From CBDCKN01 sp965219035 (GTDB lineage Bacteria > Gemmatimonadota > Gemmatimonadetes > Longimicrobiales > Gaopeijiaceae), in the NCBI GenBank assembly GCA_965219035.1, contig CBDCMR010000001.1, positions 618,247-682,246 on the forward strand: a stretch of 64,000 nt of DNA. The letters run 5' to 3'. The notes beneath the pieces were generated by a model, which saw only the letters and a list, made by a program, of their open reading frames with translations, was not told the DNA's origin and did not search any database. Positions 1 to 7,745 of this stretch are shown here, piece after piece. Each line of letters starts with the position of its first letter. The stretch's first letter is position 1. The position numbers and the translations under genes were made by a program.

Positions 1-318
1 CTCGTCGAGGGCCGAGAGGAACTCGTTCTTGGCATCCAGGTCTTCCACGATGGCTTCCACCACGAGATCACGATCGGCAAGGTCGGCCAGATCGGTCGTA
101 AAGCGGATGCGGCTCCAGGCCGCGTCGCGGTCGGCGGCTTCGAGCTTCCCCTTCTCCACGGCCCGGTCCAGCGACTTCTTGATCGTCCCCTGGCCCGCCT
201 CCAAGAACTCGTCGCTAACCTCGCGAACGGCGACGTCGAAGCCCGCCTTGGCGGCCACCTCGGCGATCCCGCTCCCCATGAGACCACACCCGACCACGCC
301 TACCTTTTCTATCTTCAC
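1..318 (-). CDS. 3-hydroxyacyl-CoA (3-hydroxybutyryl-CoA) dehydrogenase, N-terminal part
   Basis: The coding frame enters from the left edge, so only the first 106 codons are present; the C-terminal part lies outside the window. The start is GTG at 318, with a good GGAGG ribosome site a few bases upstream. The N-terminus carries a Rossmann NAD-binding loop GCGLMGSG at residues 10-17, then a long charged helix region typical of the family, which oxidises 3-hydroxyacyl-CoA to 3-ketoacyl-CoA. A thiolase lies about 1 kb upstream on the same strand, so the two could act in sequence in fatty acid or polyhydroxybutyrate turnover. The family is clear; substrate length cannot be told from this piece. 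Confidence 0.88.
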   Translation of the reverse strand, partial: MKIEKVGVVGCGLMGSGIAEVAAKAGFDVAVREVSDEFLEAGQGTIKKSLDRAVEKGKLEAADRDAAWSRIRFTTDLADLADRDLVVEAIVEDLDAKNEFLSALDE

Positions 319-399
319 TCGTCCTCCAGATGATCAGGTGCCCCGCGTCGGCTGCTGGGTCGCCGTCCGACGGCCGCCGACTCGGGGCACTCGTTCGCT

Positions 400-1263
400 C
401 TATAGATCTACGTCATCCCCCGACAGCTGGAGCTTGAACCTCCTGGCTTGACGCGTCACCCACCTCCGCCACGACGCGGGGGGCGGTGAAAGGTCCTCGC
501 CCCACTCCAAGCGATCTAGGACCCCTTCCAGCTCCTGCTGGACCTCCTCTCTGCGCTTCCGCGAATAGTGGCCTGTGATACGCACCACTCCGAGTGCCAT
601 TGCTCCACCCGCGGCGATCCCGACAGACCATGCGGCAGCCGCGGGAGCCACGAAGACCGATCCCAGGAGAGCTGCCACACCGAGGCTCATTCCCGCACCC
701 ACTCCCAGCCCGCCCATGACCGCGCCTGACGTGTAGTCGCCTCGGACGCCCGGATCCACGTCAATCTGCACCAGCGTAGAGCCGTCGTCGCCCTCCTCGA
801 GGCGCACCTCGATCTCCTTGGCAGAAGCCCAGTAGACCGTCTGCGACATGGAGGCGCCGGCGCGGGCGAAGTTCGAGATCCAGTCTACAGCGGGTCGGTA
901 AAGGAGAACATCGGACCCCTGCCGGACCGGCTGAAGCAGGTGTCCGGCCACGAGGAACTCGTCGATGATGAGCCGAAGGCGCTCCTTCTCGCCGGGCACG
1001 ATGCGCGAAACCCTCACGGTGGCGGACCCGAACCAGCGGGCGATCACGCCTTGGGGATTCTCGGCAGTCCGGATCTCCGTGAGCGCCCGCCGCACGTGGG
1101 CATCGGGCAGTCCCACCTCATGAGCGATTCGGAACAGCTCCGCCTCGTCGAGAGCGCCCTCACCCCCATCCGGATCCGAAGTGGCGAGCTCCGATGCACG
1201 CTTGATCACGGCCTCGAACTCCCGTCGCGTCAGACTCCTGCCCTTCGGCTCGTCTATGGTCAC
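400..1263 (-). CDS. hypothetical membrane protein with two hydrophobic segments
   Basis: A 287-residue protein that I cannot assign to a named family. Residues 10-65 form a charged helical domain (LTRREFEAVIKRASEL, then a second helix pair), followed by a region rich in beta strands to about residue 175. Two Gly/Ala-rich membrane segments follow at roughly 180-203 and 207-228, and then a basic cytoplasmic tail. The layout resembles small-domain-plus-hairpin membrane proteins of unknown function found in Gemmatimonadota-like genomes. It sits between the thiolase and the hydroxyacyl-CoA dehydrogenase on the same strand, with about 80 bases on either side, so it may be cotranscribed. No function is proposed. 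Confidence 0.75.
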   Translation of the reverse strand: MTIDEPKGRSLTRREFEAVIKRASELATSDPDGGEGALDEAELFRIAHEVGLPDAHVRRALTEIRTAENPQGVIARWFGSATVRVSRIVPGEKERLRLIIDEFLVAGHLLQPVRQGSDVLLYRPAVDWISNFARAGASMSQTVYWASAKEIEVRLEEGDDGSTLVQIDVDPGVRGDYTSGAVMGGLGVGAGMSLGVAALLGSVFVAPAAAAWSVGIAAGGAMALGVVRITGHYSRKRREEVQQELEGVLDRLEWGEDLSPPPASWRRWVTRQARRFKLQLSGDDVDL

Positions 1264-1342
1264 GCCGAGCCCACGGTCACATCGAGCCCACGTTCGCGTC
1301 GAGTCCGCCCACGCGCCGTACCCCGTCCATGCCCGCGGTACC

Positions 1343-2548
1343 CTACGGGATCTCGACGATCACGGCCCCGCCCTGCCCACCCCCGATGCACGCGGACCCG
1401 AGACCGTAGCGGCCTCCCCGCCGGCGCAGCTCATGGAGAACGTGAATCGTGATGCGGGCGCCGGACGCGGCCAACGGGTGGGTGATGGCGATGGCCCCGC
1501 CATTCACGTTGGTTTTCTCAGGATCCAGGCCGAGCTCCTTCTCCACGGACTTGTACTGCGGGGCGAAAGCCTCGTTGACCTCCACGATGTCCATGTCCTC
1601 GAGGGTCAGGCCCGCCTTCTCCAGCGCCATACGGGCCGCCGGCGCCGGGCCGATGCCCATCACGCGGGGCTCCACCCCCACGAAGCCCCAGGACACGATG
1701 CGCCCCAGCGGCTCAACGCCGCTCTGCTCGGCCCAATCGGCCGACGCCACCACGGCGCTGGCCGACCCGTCACCGATGCCGCTGGCGTTCCCCGCCGTCA
1801 CGAGCCCGTCTTCCTTGAAGTACGGGCGGAGAGCACCCAGACCCTCCACCGTGGTGTCCGGGCGCATGTGCTCGTCGTATGCGAACTCGGTCTCGCCCTT
1901 CCGGGACTTGATCGTGACGGGCGCGATCTCCGCCTCGAAGCGACCCTCGTCCCAAGCGGCCTTGGCCCGCTGCTGGCTGTTGAAGGCGACCTGGTCCACT
2001 TCTTCACGGGTGACGTCGTAGCGCTCCGCCAGCTCCTCCGCCGTCTGGGCCATGGTCAGATCGCAGTTCGTGTCCAGGAGCGACTCCCAGAGCAGATCCT
2101 CGAAGACGCCGCCGGCAGGTCCGAGCCGGAGGTTGCCCCAACGGGCACCCCGCAGAACGTGCGGCGCCTGGCTCATGGACTCGGTGCCCCCGCAGAGTGT
2201 CACGTCGGCGCCACCCAACAGGATCTCCTTGGCACCTTGGACGATGGCCTCGAAGCCGGAGCCGCACAGCCGGTTGACCGTGACGGCCGGCTTCTCCTCG
2301 GGGACGCCCGAGCGGAGGGCGACGTGGCGCGAAAGGTAGATGGCGTCCGCCGAGGTCTGCAGCGCGTTACCGAAGAAAGTGTGGTCGACCTGATCAGCCG
2401 TGATGCCCGCCGCCTCGATGGCGGCCTTGCTCGAGAACGCACCCAGATCGGTGGCAGTGAAGCCCTTCAGGCTTCCCCCGAAAGTCCCGAAGGCCGTCCT
2501 TTTTCCCGAAAGGATCACGATGTCCTTTGACTGCCCCTGCGTTCCCAT
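1343..2548 (-). CDS. acetyl-CoA C-acetyltransferase (thiolase)
   Basis: A full-length 401-residue thiolase. The acyl-accepting cysteine is C95 in NRLCGSGFE; the catalytic His is H357 (ITHPLAASG) and the second cysteine is C387 (ACIGGGQGG) near the C-terminus. It condenses two acetyl-CoA to acetoacetyl-CoA or runs the reverse in beta-oxidation. The start ATG at 2548 is fixed by the conserved N-terminus and by an in-frame TAG directly upstream. That TAG belongs to the target-site edge of a 162-bp repeat element, so all upstream signals for this gene must come from the element or beyond it. The family is certain; biosynthetic or degradative role is open. Confidence 0.95.
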   Translation of the reverse strand: MGTQGQSKDIVILSGKRTAFGTFGGSLKGFTATDLGAFSSKAAIEAAGITADQVDHTFFGNALQTSADAIYLSRHVALRSGVPEEKPAVTVNRLCGSGFEAIVQGAKEILLGGADVTLCGGTESMSQAPHVLRGARWGNLRLGPAGGVFEDLLWESLLDTNCDLTMAQTAEELAERYDVTREEVDQVAFNSQQRAKAAWDEGRFEAEIAPVTIKSRKGETEFAYDEHMRPDTTVEGLGALRPYFKEDGLVTAGNASGIGDGSASAVVASADWAEQSGVEPLGRIVSWGFVGVEPRVMGIGPAPAARMALEKAGLTLEDMDIVEVNEAFAPQYKSVEKELGLDPEKTNVNGGAIAITHPLAASGARITIHVLHELRRRGGRYGLGSACIGGGQGGAVIVEIP

Positions 2549-2551
2549 CTA

Positions 2552-2713
2552 GTGTTCCGTTTCTGAAGTTCGCGAGCCACCAAGAGGGCCGGGGCGCCGT
2601 GGGATCAAGGCGGGACGACGCGGCGTAGCGCAAGCTACGGTAAGGAGTCCCAACGCCGAGCCCACGGATGCACCGTGCCCTCGACTGGCCGAGACACTTC
2701 GGTAACGGGACAC
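2552..2713. mobile_element. MITE-like element, copy 1 (162 bp, TA target duplication)
   Basis: A 162-bp non-coding element. Its ends are imperfect inverted repeats (GTGTTCCGTTTCTGAAG at left against GTGTCCCGTTACCGAAG read inward from the right), and it is flanked by TA on both sides (2550-2551 and 2714-2715). A second copy of identical length lies in the opposite orientation at 52444-52605; I count four base differences. Inside is a perfect 6-bp hairpin with a four-base loop (CGTAGC GCAA GCTACG). TA duplication is typical of IS630/Tc1-mariner transposition, so a non-autonomous relative of that group is the likely origin. No transposase of that group is in the window. Confidence 0.85.
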
Positions 2714-2823
2714 TAGCCCTCACAGGTCAGATGACTGTGGTCAAACAACGGCGCTCGGAACGGACACACCGCCGGCCTTGGGCTACCCCCGCCGCGCAGG
2801 AACGGTTCGTGATTTCCGATAGG

Positions 2824-3016
2824 AGCCTGTCCGAGTAGTGGGGCGAGCCGCGTTAGGAGTGCCGACAAGCGCTAGCGCGCTTGTTACCGGCCAACCCTAG
2901 GCGGCGCCCCGAAGGCATAGCCATAGCTACGTCGAGGGGCGCCAACAACGGGGGCACCGGGGCACCCGAGACGAAGGCATGGGTCGCGCGACCGCACCCC
3001 ATTACTCGGACAGGCT
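2824..3016. mobile_element. MITE-like element with 20-bp terminal inverted repeats
   Basis: A 193-bp gene-free stretch bounded by 20-bp inverted repeats that differ at one base: AGCCTGTCCGAGTAGTGGGG at the left and its complement with A for G at the right. The right end lies 2 bp from the TAA stop of the pilT C-terminal fragment. The GAGCCTGTC-type end resembles those of several IS5/IS1182-like elements, but no transposase is present, so this is a non-autonomous or remnant element. A related left end of about 33 bases recurs at 23343-23377. A clear target duplication was not found. Confidence 0.7.
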
Positions 3017-3018
3017 GC

Positions 3019-3366
3019 TTAGACGAACTCCTCTTCGGGCTCCTCCTCCAGGTACTGCTTGAAGGCGTCTTTGTGGCTGGCCTTCATATAGGCCTCGGTG
3101 GGATCGATGACACCCGACATGAGGTACTCGAGGATGTGCTGGTCCATGAGCCGCATGCCGTCCTTCTTCCCGGTCTGGATCATGGACGGAATCTGGTGGA
3201 TCTTGCCTTCCCGGATCAGCGTTCGGACCGCGTTGGTTCCGACCATGATCTCCCAGGCGGCACAACGGCCCTTCCCGCCCTTCTTGCGCAGGAGGACCTG
3301 GGCGATCACCCCCTTGATGGACTCGGCTAGCATGGACCGGATCTGGTCCTGCTGGTCCGCCTGGAA
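3019..3366 (-). pseudogene. pilT: pilT, C-terminal fragment (type IV pilus retraction ATPase)
   Basis: Reads in frame for about 116 codons to a TAA at 3019-3021. The peptide begins ADQQDQIRSMLAESIKGV and continues with AWEIM, TNAVRTLIREGK, and the C-terminal MSGVIDPTEAY helix, which together are the diagnostic second half of PilT. The Walker A, Walker B and N-terminal PAS-like domain are absent here. They are found at 43204-43944 on the plus strand, ending at DVFPA, exactly where this fragment starts. Upstream codons (LPAAPYLRTAFQ) are not PilT-like. There is no start codon of its own, so this piece is very probably not translated as a functional protein. Confidence 0.9.
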
Positions 3367-3439
3367 GGCTGTTCGAAGATAAGGAGCCGCCGGTAGGCGC
3401 GCTACGAGCCCGCTCGGAGGTCGATCACGGGGGCTCCGA

Positions 3440-4429
3440 TCACGCGAAGGCGGCGGGATAGCCCCCGGTGTGCCAGAGTACCAGGCGATCGCCCGAGGGC
3501 GCCCTCCCCGTCCGGGCCCAGTCGAGCATGGCGGCGGCAGTCTTGGCCGTGTAGACCGGATCCAGCAGGATTCCCTCGGTGCGGGCCAGGAGCGACATGG
3601 CCTCGTTCGACGCTTCCGTGGGGATACCGTACCCCGGCCCGACGTAGTCCTCAGTGGGCAGCAGGAGATCCGGCGGCAGCGAGATGGAGGTGCGGAGCAG
3701 CTCCGCGGCACCCCGGCACAGCTTCTCGGTAAGATCCAGGATCTCCTCAGTATCGACGTCGGGGCTCACGCCGACCAACCTCACGTCCGTGCGCTCTAGC
3801 AAGGCGAAGCCGAGGGCGAGCCCCGCATAGGTGCCACAGGAGGAGGCCGAGACGAAGACCCATGTCGTTCCGGTGGCCGGAAGCGATGGCCATTGGTCCA
3901 CGATCTCGGCGGCGGCCCGCACGTAGCCCAGGGCTCCCAGGGGAGTCGAGGCACCCAGGGGGATCACGATGGCCTTACCTCCGCGCGCCTCGACCTCCGC
4001 GGCTACCGCCGCCATGGCCGGATCGCGCTCCTCCCGGGTGTTGACAGGGTGTATCTCGGCGCCGAAAAGCTTGTGGAGATAGGCGTTCCCTGTGGGGGGA
4101 TCGGGGATGTCACCGTTCACGACCAGGATGCATCGAAGGCCGAGGCGGGCCGCGGCCGCTGCGGTCAGGCGGGAGTGATTGGACTGAGGGCCGCCACATG
4201 TGATGACGCACGTCGCTCCCTCCAGACGTGGTGGGGCCAGCTCGAACTCCAGCTTCCTTGCCTTGTTGCCCCCCAGTCCGAAGGAGGTCTCGGCGTCCAT
4301 CTTCAGGAGCACGTCGGACGCCTCTCTTCCGAGGACGCGGGCCAGGTTCGGTGCCTGCAGCAGGGGTGTGGGCTCCCTGACGAATGAGCTCCGGGGCCAC
4401 TCTTGGAGCCGTGCGAGAACTTCGTTCAA
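3440..4429 (-). CDS. D-cysteine desulfhydrase / ACC deaminase family PLP enzyme
   Basis: 329 residues, the usual length of this PLP-dependent fold-type II family. The cofactor lysine is K56 in GGNKARKLEFEL, followed by the phosphate/substrate loop GGPQSNHSR and the C-terminal glycine-rich WHTGGYPA. Family members either release sulfide, pyruvate and ammonia from D-cysteine or open 1-aminocyclopropane-1-carboxylate; the sequence alone does not settle which, although the SNHSR loop and GNKARKL are common in desulfhydrases. It lies alone, divergent from the zinc dehydrogenase at 4554, and its 3' end is about 70 bases from the pilT breakpoint. Confidence 0.88.
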   Translation of the reverse strand: MNEVLARLQEWPRSSFVREPTPLLQAPNLARVLGREASDVLLKMDAETSFGLGGNKARKLEFELAPPRLEGATCVITCGGPQSNHSRLTAAAAARLGLRCILVVNGDIPDPPTGNAYLHKLFGAEIHPVNTREERDPAMAAVAAEVEARGGKAIVIPLGASTPLGALGYVRAAAEIVDQWPSLPATGTTWVFVSASSCGTYAGLALGFALLERTDVRLVGVSPDVDTEEILDLTEKLCRGAAELLRTSISLPPDLLLPTEDYVGPGYGIPTEASNEAMSLLARTEGILLDPVYTAKTAAAMLDWARTGRAPSGDRLVLWHTGGYPAAFA

Positions 4430-4553
4430 TTTGGGTTGGCGTTAGGGTGTATGTTGGCTGCCGGACCAATGCCTGAGAACGAGAGACACTAACGAGCACG
4501 CGGTCAGTCCGCGAGGGAGGACGACGCTCTCCACGGATCCCGCTCAACCTCGA

Positions 4554-5654
4554 GTGGACATGTCGATACGAGCCGCCGTCATGACGGCACCTGAAGCACC
4601 CATTGAGATCTGGTCCCTCCCCGACCCGGAGGTCGAGGAAGGGGGTGTCCTCCTGGAGACGATCGCCAGCGAGGTGTGTGGAACGGATGTCCACCTTCAC
4701 CATGGATGCCTGGCCGGCGTGCCCTATCCGATCATCCCGGGGCACGTGAGCGTGGGGCGCATCGTCGAGGCCCCGGGAGTGGACGAGGATGCGCTCGGTG
4801 AACCCCTGTCCCCGGGTGACGTGGTCACCTTCCTGGACGTCCACGAGGTCTGTGGCTCCTGCTATCACTGCCTCGTGGTTCGCCAGCCTAATCGCTGTCC
4901 CAGCCGCAAGGTCTACGGGATCACCTACGGAGCCGAGGAGGGGCCCTTTGGTGGCTGGGCTGAACGGATCTACCTCCAGCCGGGCGTCCGCGTCCTCAAG
5001 CTGCCCGACGGACTCGGTGCCGACGACGTCATCGGCGGCGGATGCGGTCTCTTCACGGGCTTCGCCGCCATCGACCGCAGCGACCTGACCATGGGCGACG
5101 TCGTTGTCGTCCAGGGCTGCGGCCCCGTGGGGCTGTCCGCGGCGGCCTTCGCCAACCTGCGGGGGGCGGGGCAGGTGATCCTCATCGGAGCTCCGGAGGC
5201 CCGCCTCGAGCTGGGAGGAACGTTGGGAGCCGACGTGGTCTTGGATCTAGACGCCACGACGACGACGGAGCGCGTGGTTGCGGTGAGGGGCGTCACGGGG
5301 GGACGTGGGGCCGACGTCGTTATAGAGGCGTCGGGGAGCCCGCAGGCAGTGCCCGAAGGCCTGGAGCTGTTGCGCGACGGGGGCACGTACGTCGTGGCGG
5401 GACACTATACCGATGCGGGGGAGATCGCCCTCAATCCACACATCGCCATCAACCGAAAGCATGCCGTAGTCAAAGGTCAGTGGGGCACCGACTTCCACCA
5501 CCTCGTGGGTGCCCTTCGCCTTCTTGACCGGCACAGCGAGCGGCTACCGTTCGCCTCCGTGATCGGAGGACGCTACACCCTCCAGGAAGCCGGGCAGGCT
5601 CTGCAGGACGTCGCCGCACTGAGGGTGACGAAGGCGATCATCACACCGGTGTAG
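4554..5654 (+). CDS. zinc-dependent alcohol dehydrogenase family protein (MDR)
   Basis: 366 residues from GTG 4554 (ATG 4560 is an equally possible start). The GroES-like catalytic domain shows C42 and H64 for catalytic zinc and a structural zinc set C100, C103, C106, C115. The nucleotide-binding domain follows, with VVQGCGPVGLSAA around residue 185. The usual GHE motif is GHV here, so the catalytic-zinc Glu is replaced by Val. Such proteins oxidise alcohols, polyols or amino alcohols with NAD(P); the substrate is unknown. Divergently transcribed from the PLP enzyme with about 120 bases between. Confidence 0.88.
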   Translation: MDMSIRAAVMTAPEAPIEIWSLPDPEVEEGGVLLETIASEVCGTDVHLHHGCLAGVPYPIIPGHVSVGRIVEAPGVDEDALGEPLSPGDVVTFLDVHEVCGSCYHCLVVRQPNRCPSRKVYGITYGAEEGPFGGWAERIYLQPGVRVLKLPDGLGADDVIGGGCGLFTGFAAIDRSDLTMGDVVVVQGCGPVGLSAAAFANLRGAGQVILIGAPEARLELGGTLGADVVLDLDATTTTERVVAVRGVTGGRGADVVIEASGSPQAVPEGLELLRDGGTYVVAGHYTDAGEIALNPHIAINRKHAVVKGQWGTDFHHLVGALRLLDRHSERLPFASVIGGRYTLQEAGQALQDVAALRVTKAIITPV

Positions 5655-5721
5655 GCGTGGGCCCACTGGATGCCGCGCCCGATGGTCGGGGGGCTTGCAC
5701 AGGCGGACGGTCGACGGTGTC

Positions 5722-6411
5722 CTATTCGCCGGGAACGGGGGCGACGAAGATCTTTGCCGCGAGCTCGGATCCGATGACTTCGGTGCCCGGGACATCCGCC
5801 AAAGCCACCGTCAGGGGGCCGTCGTAGGGGGCATGATCCACCACCGTGAGCAGCGCCCCCGGGGTCAACCCCAACGCCTCCATATACCGTAGGCGCTCCG
5901 GGTCCTCGTCCTGGACGGCCCGTATCTGGACTGTGGCTCCGAGATCCACCTCGTCGAGGCTGGCGAAGTTGGAGGCCTCGATGTCGCCGGTCCGGGTCGG
6001 GATGGGGGCTCCGTGAGGATCGTGTCTGGGATACTCCAGCACGGCGGCCATGCGGTCGATGAGCTCCTCGGACGCCGCGTGCTCCAGGCGCTCGGCTTCG
6101 GCGTGGACGTCATCCCATGAGTAACCCAGTTGAACGTGCAGGTAGGTCTCCAGAAGGCGGTGCCGCCGGATGATCCTCAGCGCCTCCCGAGTCCCCGTTT
6201 CGGTGAGCCGGACTCCGCGATAACGGGCGTGCTCGACGTACCCACCCTCGGCCAGCCGCTTCACCATCCCGGTTACTGATGCGGGCTGGATGTCGAGGGC
6301 CTCGGCCAGGGAGCTGGTGGAAGCGGCCTCACCACGTACGGTGAGGGAGTAGACCGCCTTGAGGTAGTCCTCGACCGATCGAGTGAGAGGCTTGGGGGAG
6401 GGGTCTTCCAT
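5722..6411 (-). CDS. DtxR/MntR-family metal-dependent transcriptional regulator
   Basis: The start is ATG 6411 (MEDPSPKPLTRSVEDYLKAVY), the standard beginning of the family; the open frame continues upstream only by chance. The 229-residue protein has an N-terminal winged helix (SSLAEALDIQPASVTGMVKRL), a dimerisation domain with metal-ligand-like positions (ETYLHVQLG, AERLEHAASEELIDRM) and a C-terminal FeoA/SH3-like domain (GATVQIRAVQDEDPERL to the end). It should repress metal-uptake genes when loaded with iron or manganese. It is divergent from apaG; the 160-base gap between them would hold both promoters. No transporter target is adjacent. Confidence 0.88.
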   Translation of the reverse strand: MEDPSPKPLTRSVEDYLKAVYSLTVRGEAASTSSLAEALDIQPASVTGMVKRLAEGGYVEHARYRGVRLTETGTREALRIIRRHRLLETYLHVQLGYSWDDVHAEAERLEHAASEELIDRMAAVLEYPRHDPHGAPIPTRTGDIEASNFASLDEVDLGATVQIRAVQDEDPERLRYMEALGLTPGALLTVVDHAPYDGPLTVALADVPGTEVIGSELAAKIFVAPVPGE

Positions 6412-6573
6412 GCGTAAACATGGGCGAACGCCACACGCGCGGAAAGTCCGGGCGGCCTCGGGACAGGCGTTCTCCCGTCCCTTCCGCAGGCCCTCTCCGG
6501 GTCGTTGGCGCCATGAGGGCGTTCGGCCTATGATGCCCTCATGAGCTATGAGAAGACCACGTAAGGGATTCAC

Positions 6574-6954
6574 GTGTCCGTACGACCAAGCTTCTCCCTG
6601 TCCCACTCCGACCCCGATGAGGGAAGGTTCGTCTTCACATACCTCGTGCAGATGGAGAACCAGGGTGACGAGCCGGCGACGCTCCTTTTTCGCCACTGGC
6701 ACATCCATGACGCCATGGGCGAGGACTCGGAAGTGGACGGCGAAGGGGTGGTGGGCGAGCAGCCCACATTGAAGCCCGGCAACTCTCACGAGTACCAGAG
6801 CTTCTGTATCCTGAGCTCGCCTGCGGGCTTCATGGAGGGGTATTACACGTTCGTTCGTGCCGACGGCCGGGAGTTCGAGGTCGTCATTCCGCGCTTCGAT
6901 CTCGAGGCACCTCTCACCGGTGGTACGACCGACGGCGCTGACCGGATGAACTAG
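6574..6954 (+). CDS. apaG: ApaG domain protein (Co2+/Mg2+ efflux-associated)
   Basis: 126 residues, the normal ApaG length, starting at GTG 6574 with AAGGGA seven bases upstream. The fold is an immunoglobulin-like beta sandwich; recognisable stretches are FTYLVQMENQGDEPATLLFRHW, the glycine-rich VVGEQPTLKPGNSHEYQSF, and the MEGYYTF strand. ApaG is widely conserved and linked to divalent-cation resistance, but its biochemical role is not firmly known. It opens away from the DtxR-type regulator, which may be a functional hint toward metal homeostasis. Confidence 0.88.
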   Translation: MSVRPSFSLSHSDPDEGRFVFTYLVQMENQGDEPATLLFRHWHIHDAMGEDSEVDGEGVVGEQPTLKPGNSHEYQSFCILSSPAGFMEGYYTFVRADGREFEVVIPRFDLEAPLTGGTTDGADRMN

Positions 6955-7011
6955 CGGGGGGTACTGCCCGGACGTGTCATGAAGAGGCTCTAGGAGCTTG
7001 CTGGCGGCTTT

Positions 7012-7704
7012 CTAGTCCCCTGGAGCCTTCCACTGAAAGTCCGGCGGCTCTTTGGAGACGAACCAGGCAAGATACCAGGGTCGCTGCGAAGGGGGGCGGG
7101 ACTGCTCTTCGGCGTCCTCGTCAGCCGACCTCTTGCTCGGTGCCCACTGGAAGCGGGGCGGGTCGACCTCCTTCGAGGCCCGAAAATGAAATCCTGACGC
7201 GTGATCAGCCTGCCGGGCCTGACGGCGCTCGACTACCCGTCGGTCGGTATCCTCCCGCTCGTCCAAGGCCCAGTCGAACCCGGAAGGATGGGCCGACGGG
7301 GTGCCGGAGGTCTCCGCTGTCTCGGTCTCGTCTCTCCAGTAGAAGACCGGAACCCCCTGGAGGTTGGGGTGACCCCATCTGAAGCCGGATTCATGATCGA
7401 CCGGTGGGTCGAGGATGCCCAGCTCCGGGCCCGTTCGGCCTGGGCCTTCCCACCCGCACCGGAAGCACCACCGCCATTGGACCCATCGTGAAAGGACGCG
7501 CAACATCCTGCGCAGCACGATGGGGCTGGTGCAGCCACCGCAACGTGGACACATGCGTCCACGCGGCAACACGAGGTACGCCACGGAGCTAGTCACCACC
7601 AAGAGCATGGTGAGCATTCCTACAACGGAGATGAGTGCGAGCACCGGTTGGTCCCTCTGGGGATCATTCGAATGTATCTCAAGGATACAAGCTTCACCGG
7701 ACAT
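7012..7704 (-). CDS. hypothetical single-pass membrane protein with zinc-knuckle-like motif and repeated xFxW motif
   Basis: A 230-residue protein without a recognised family. Residues 20-46 form one membrane segment. Directly after it come two CxxC pairs, C52/C55 (MCPRCGGC) and C80/C83 (WCFRCGW), which could bind zinc. The rest is charged and probably disordered, but it carries a short aromatic motif five times: GFRW 107-110, GFDW 142-145, GFHF 171-174, RFQW 184-187 and DFQW 222-225, usually preceded by His or Asp and Ser/Pro. The motif looks like a linear peptide repeat for binding a partner. It is convergent with apaG and divergent from the deoxyhypusine-synthase-like gene. Confidence 0.7.
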   Translation of the reverse strand: MSGEACILEIHSNDPQRDQPVLALISVVGMLTMLLVVTSSVAYLVLPRGRMCPRCGGCTSPIVLRRMLRVLSRWVQWRWCFRCGWEGPGRTGPELGILDPPVDHESGFRWGHPNLQGVPVFYWRDETETAETSGTPSAHPSGFDWALDEREDTDRRVVERRQARQADHASGFHFRASKEVDPPRFQWAPSKRSADEDAEEQSRPPSQRPWYLAWFVSKEPPDFQWKAPGD

Positions 7705-7745
7705 GAGTCCAGGAAATCTTATGCAGCCGTAGCGGAGAATTACGC

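Noticed and set aside
2394..2723. Small protein encoded across MITE copy 1
   Set aside because: The same frame appears in copy 2 only because the DNA is repeated; it has no ribosome site and runs antisense to nothing conserved. It is not a protein.
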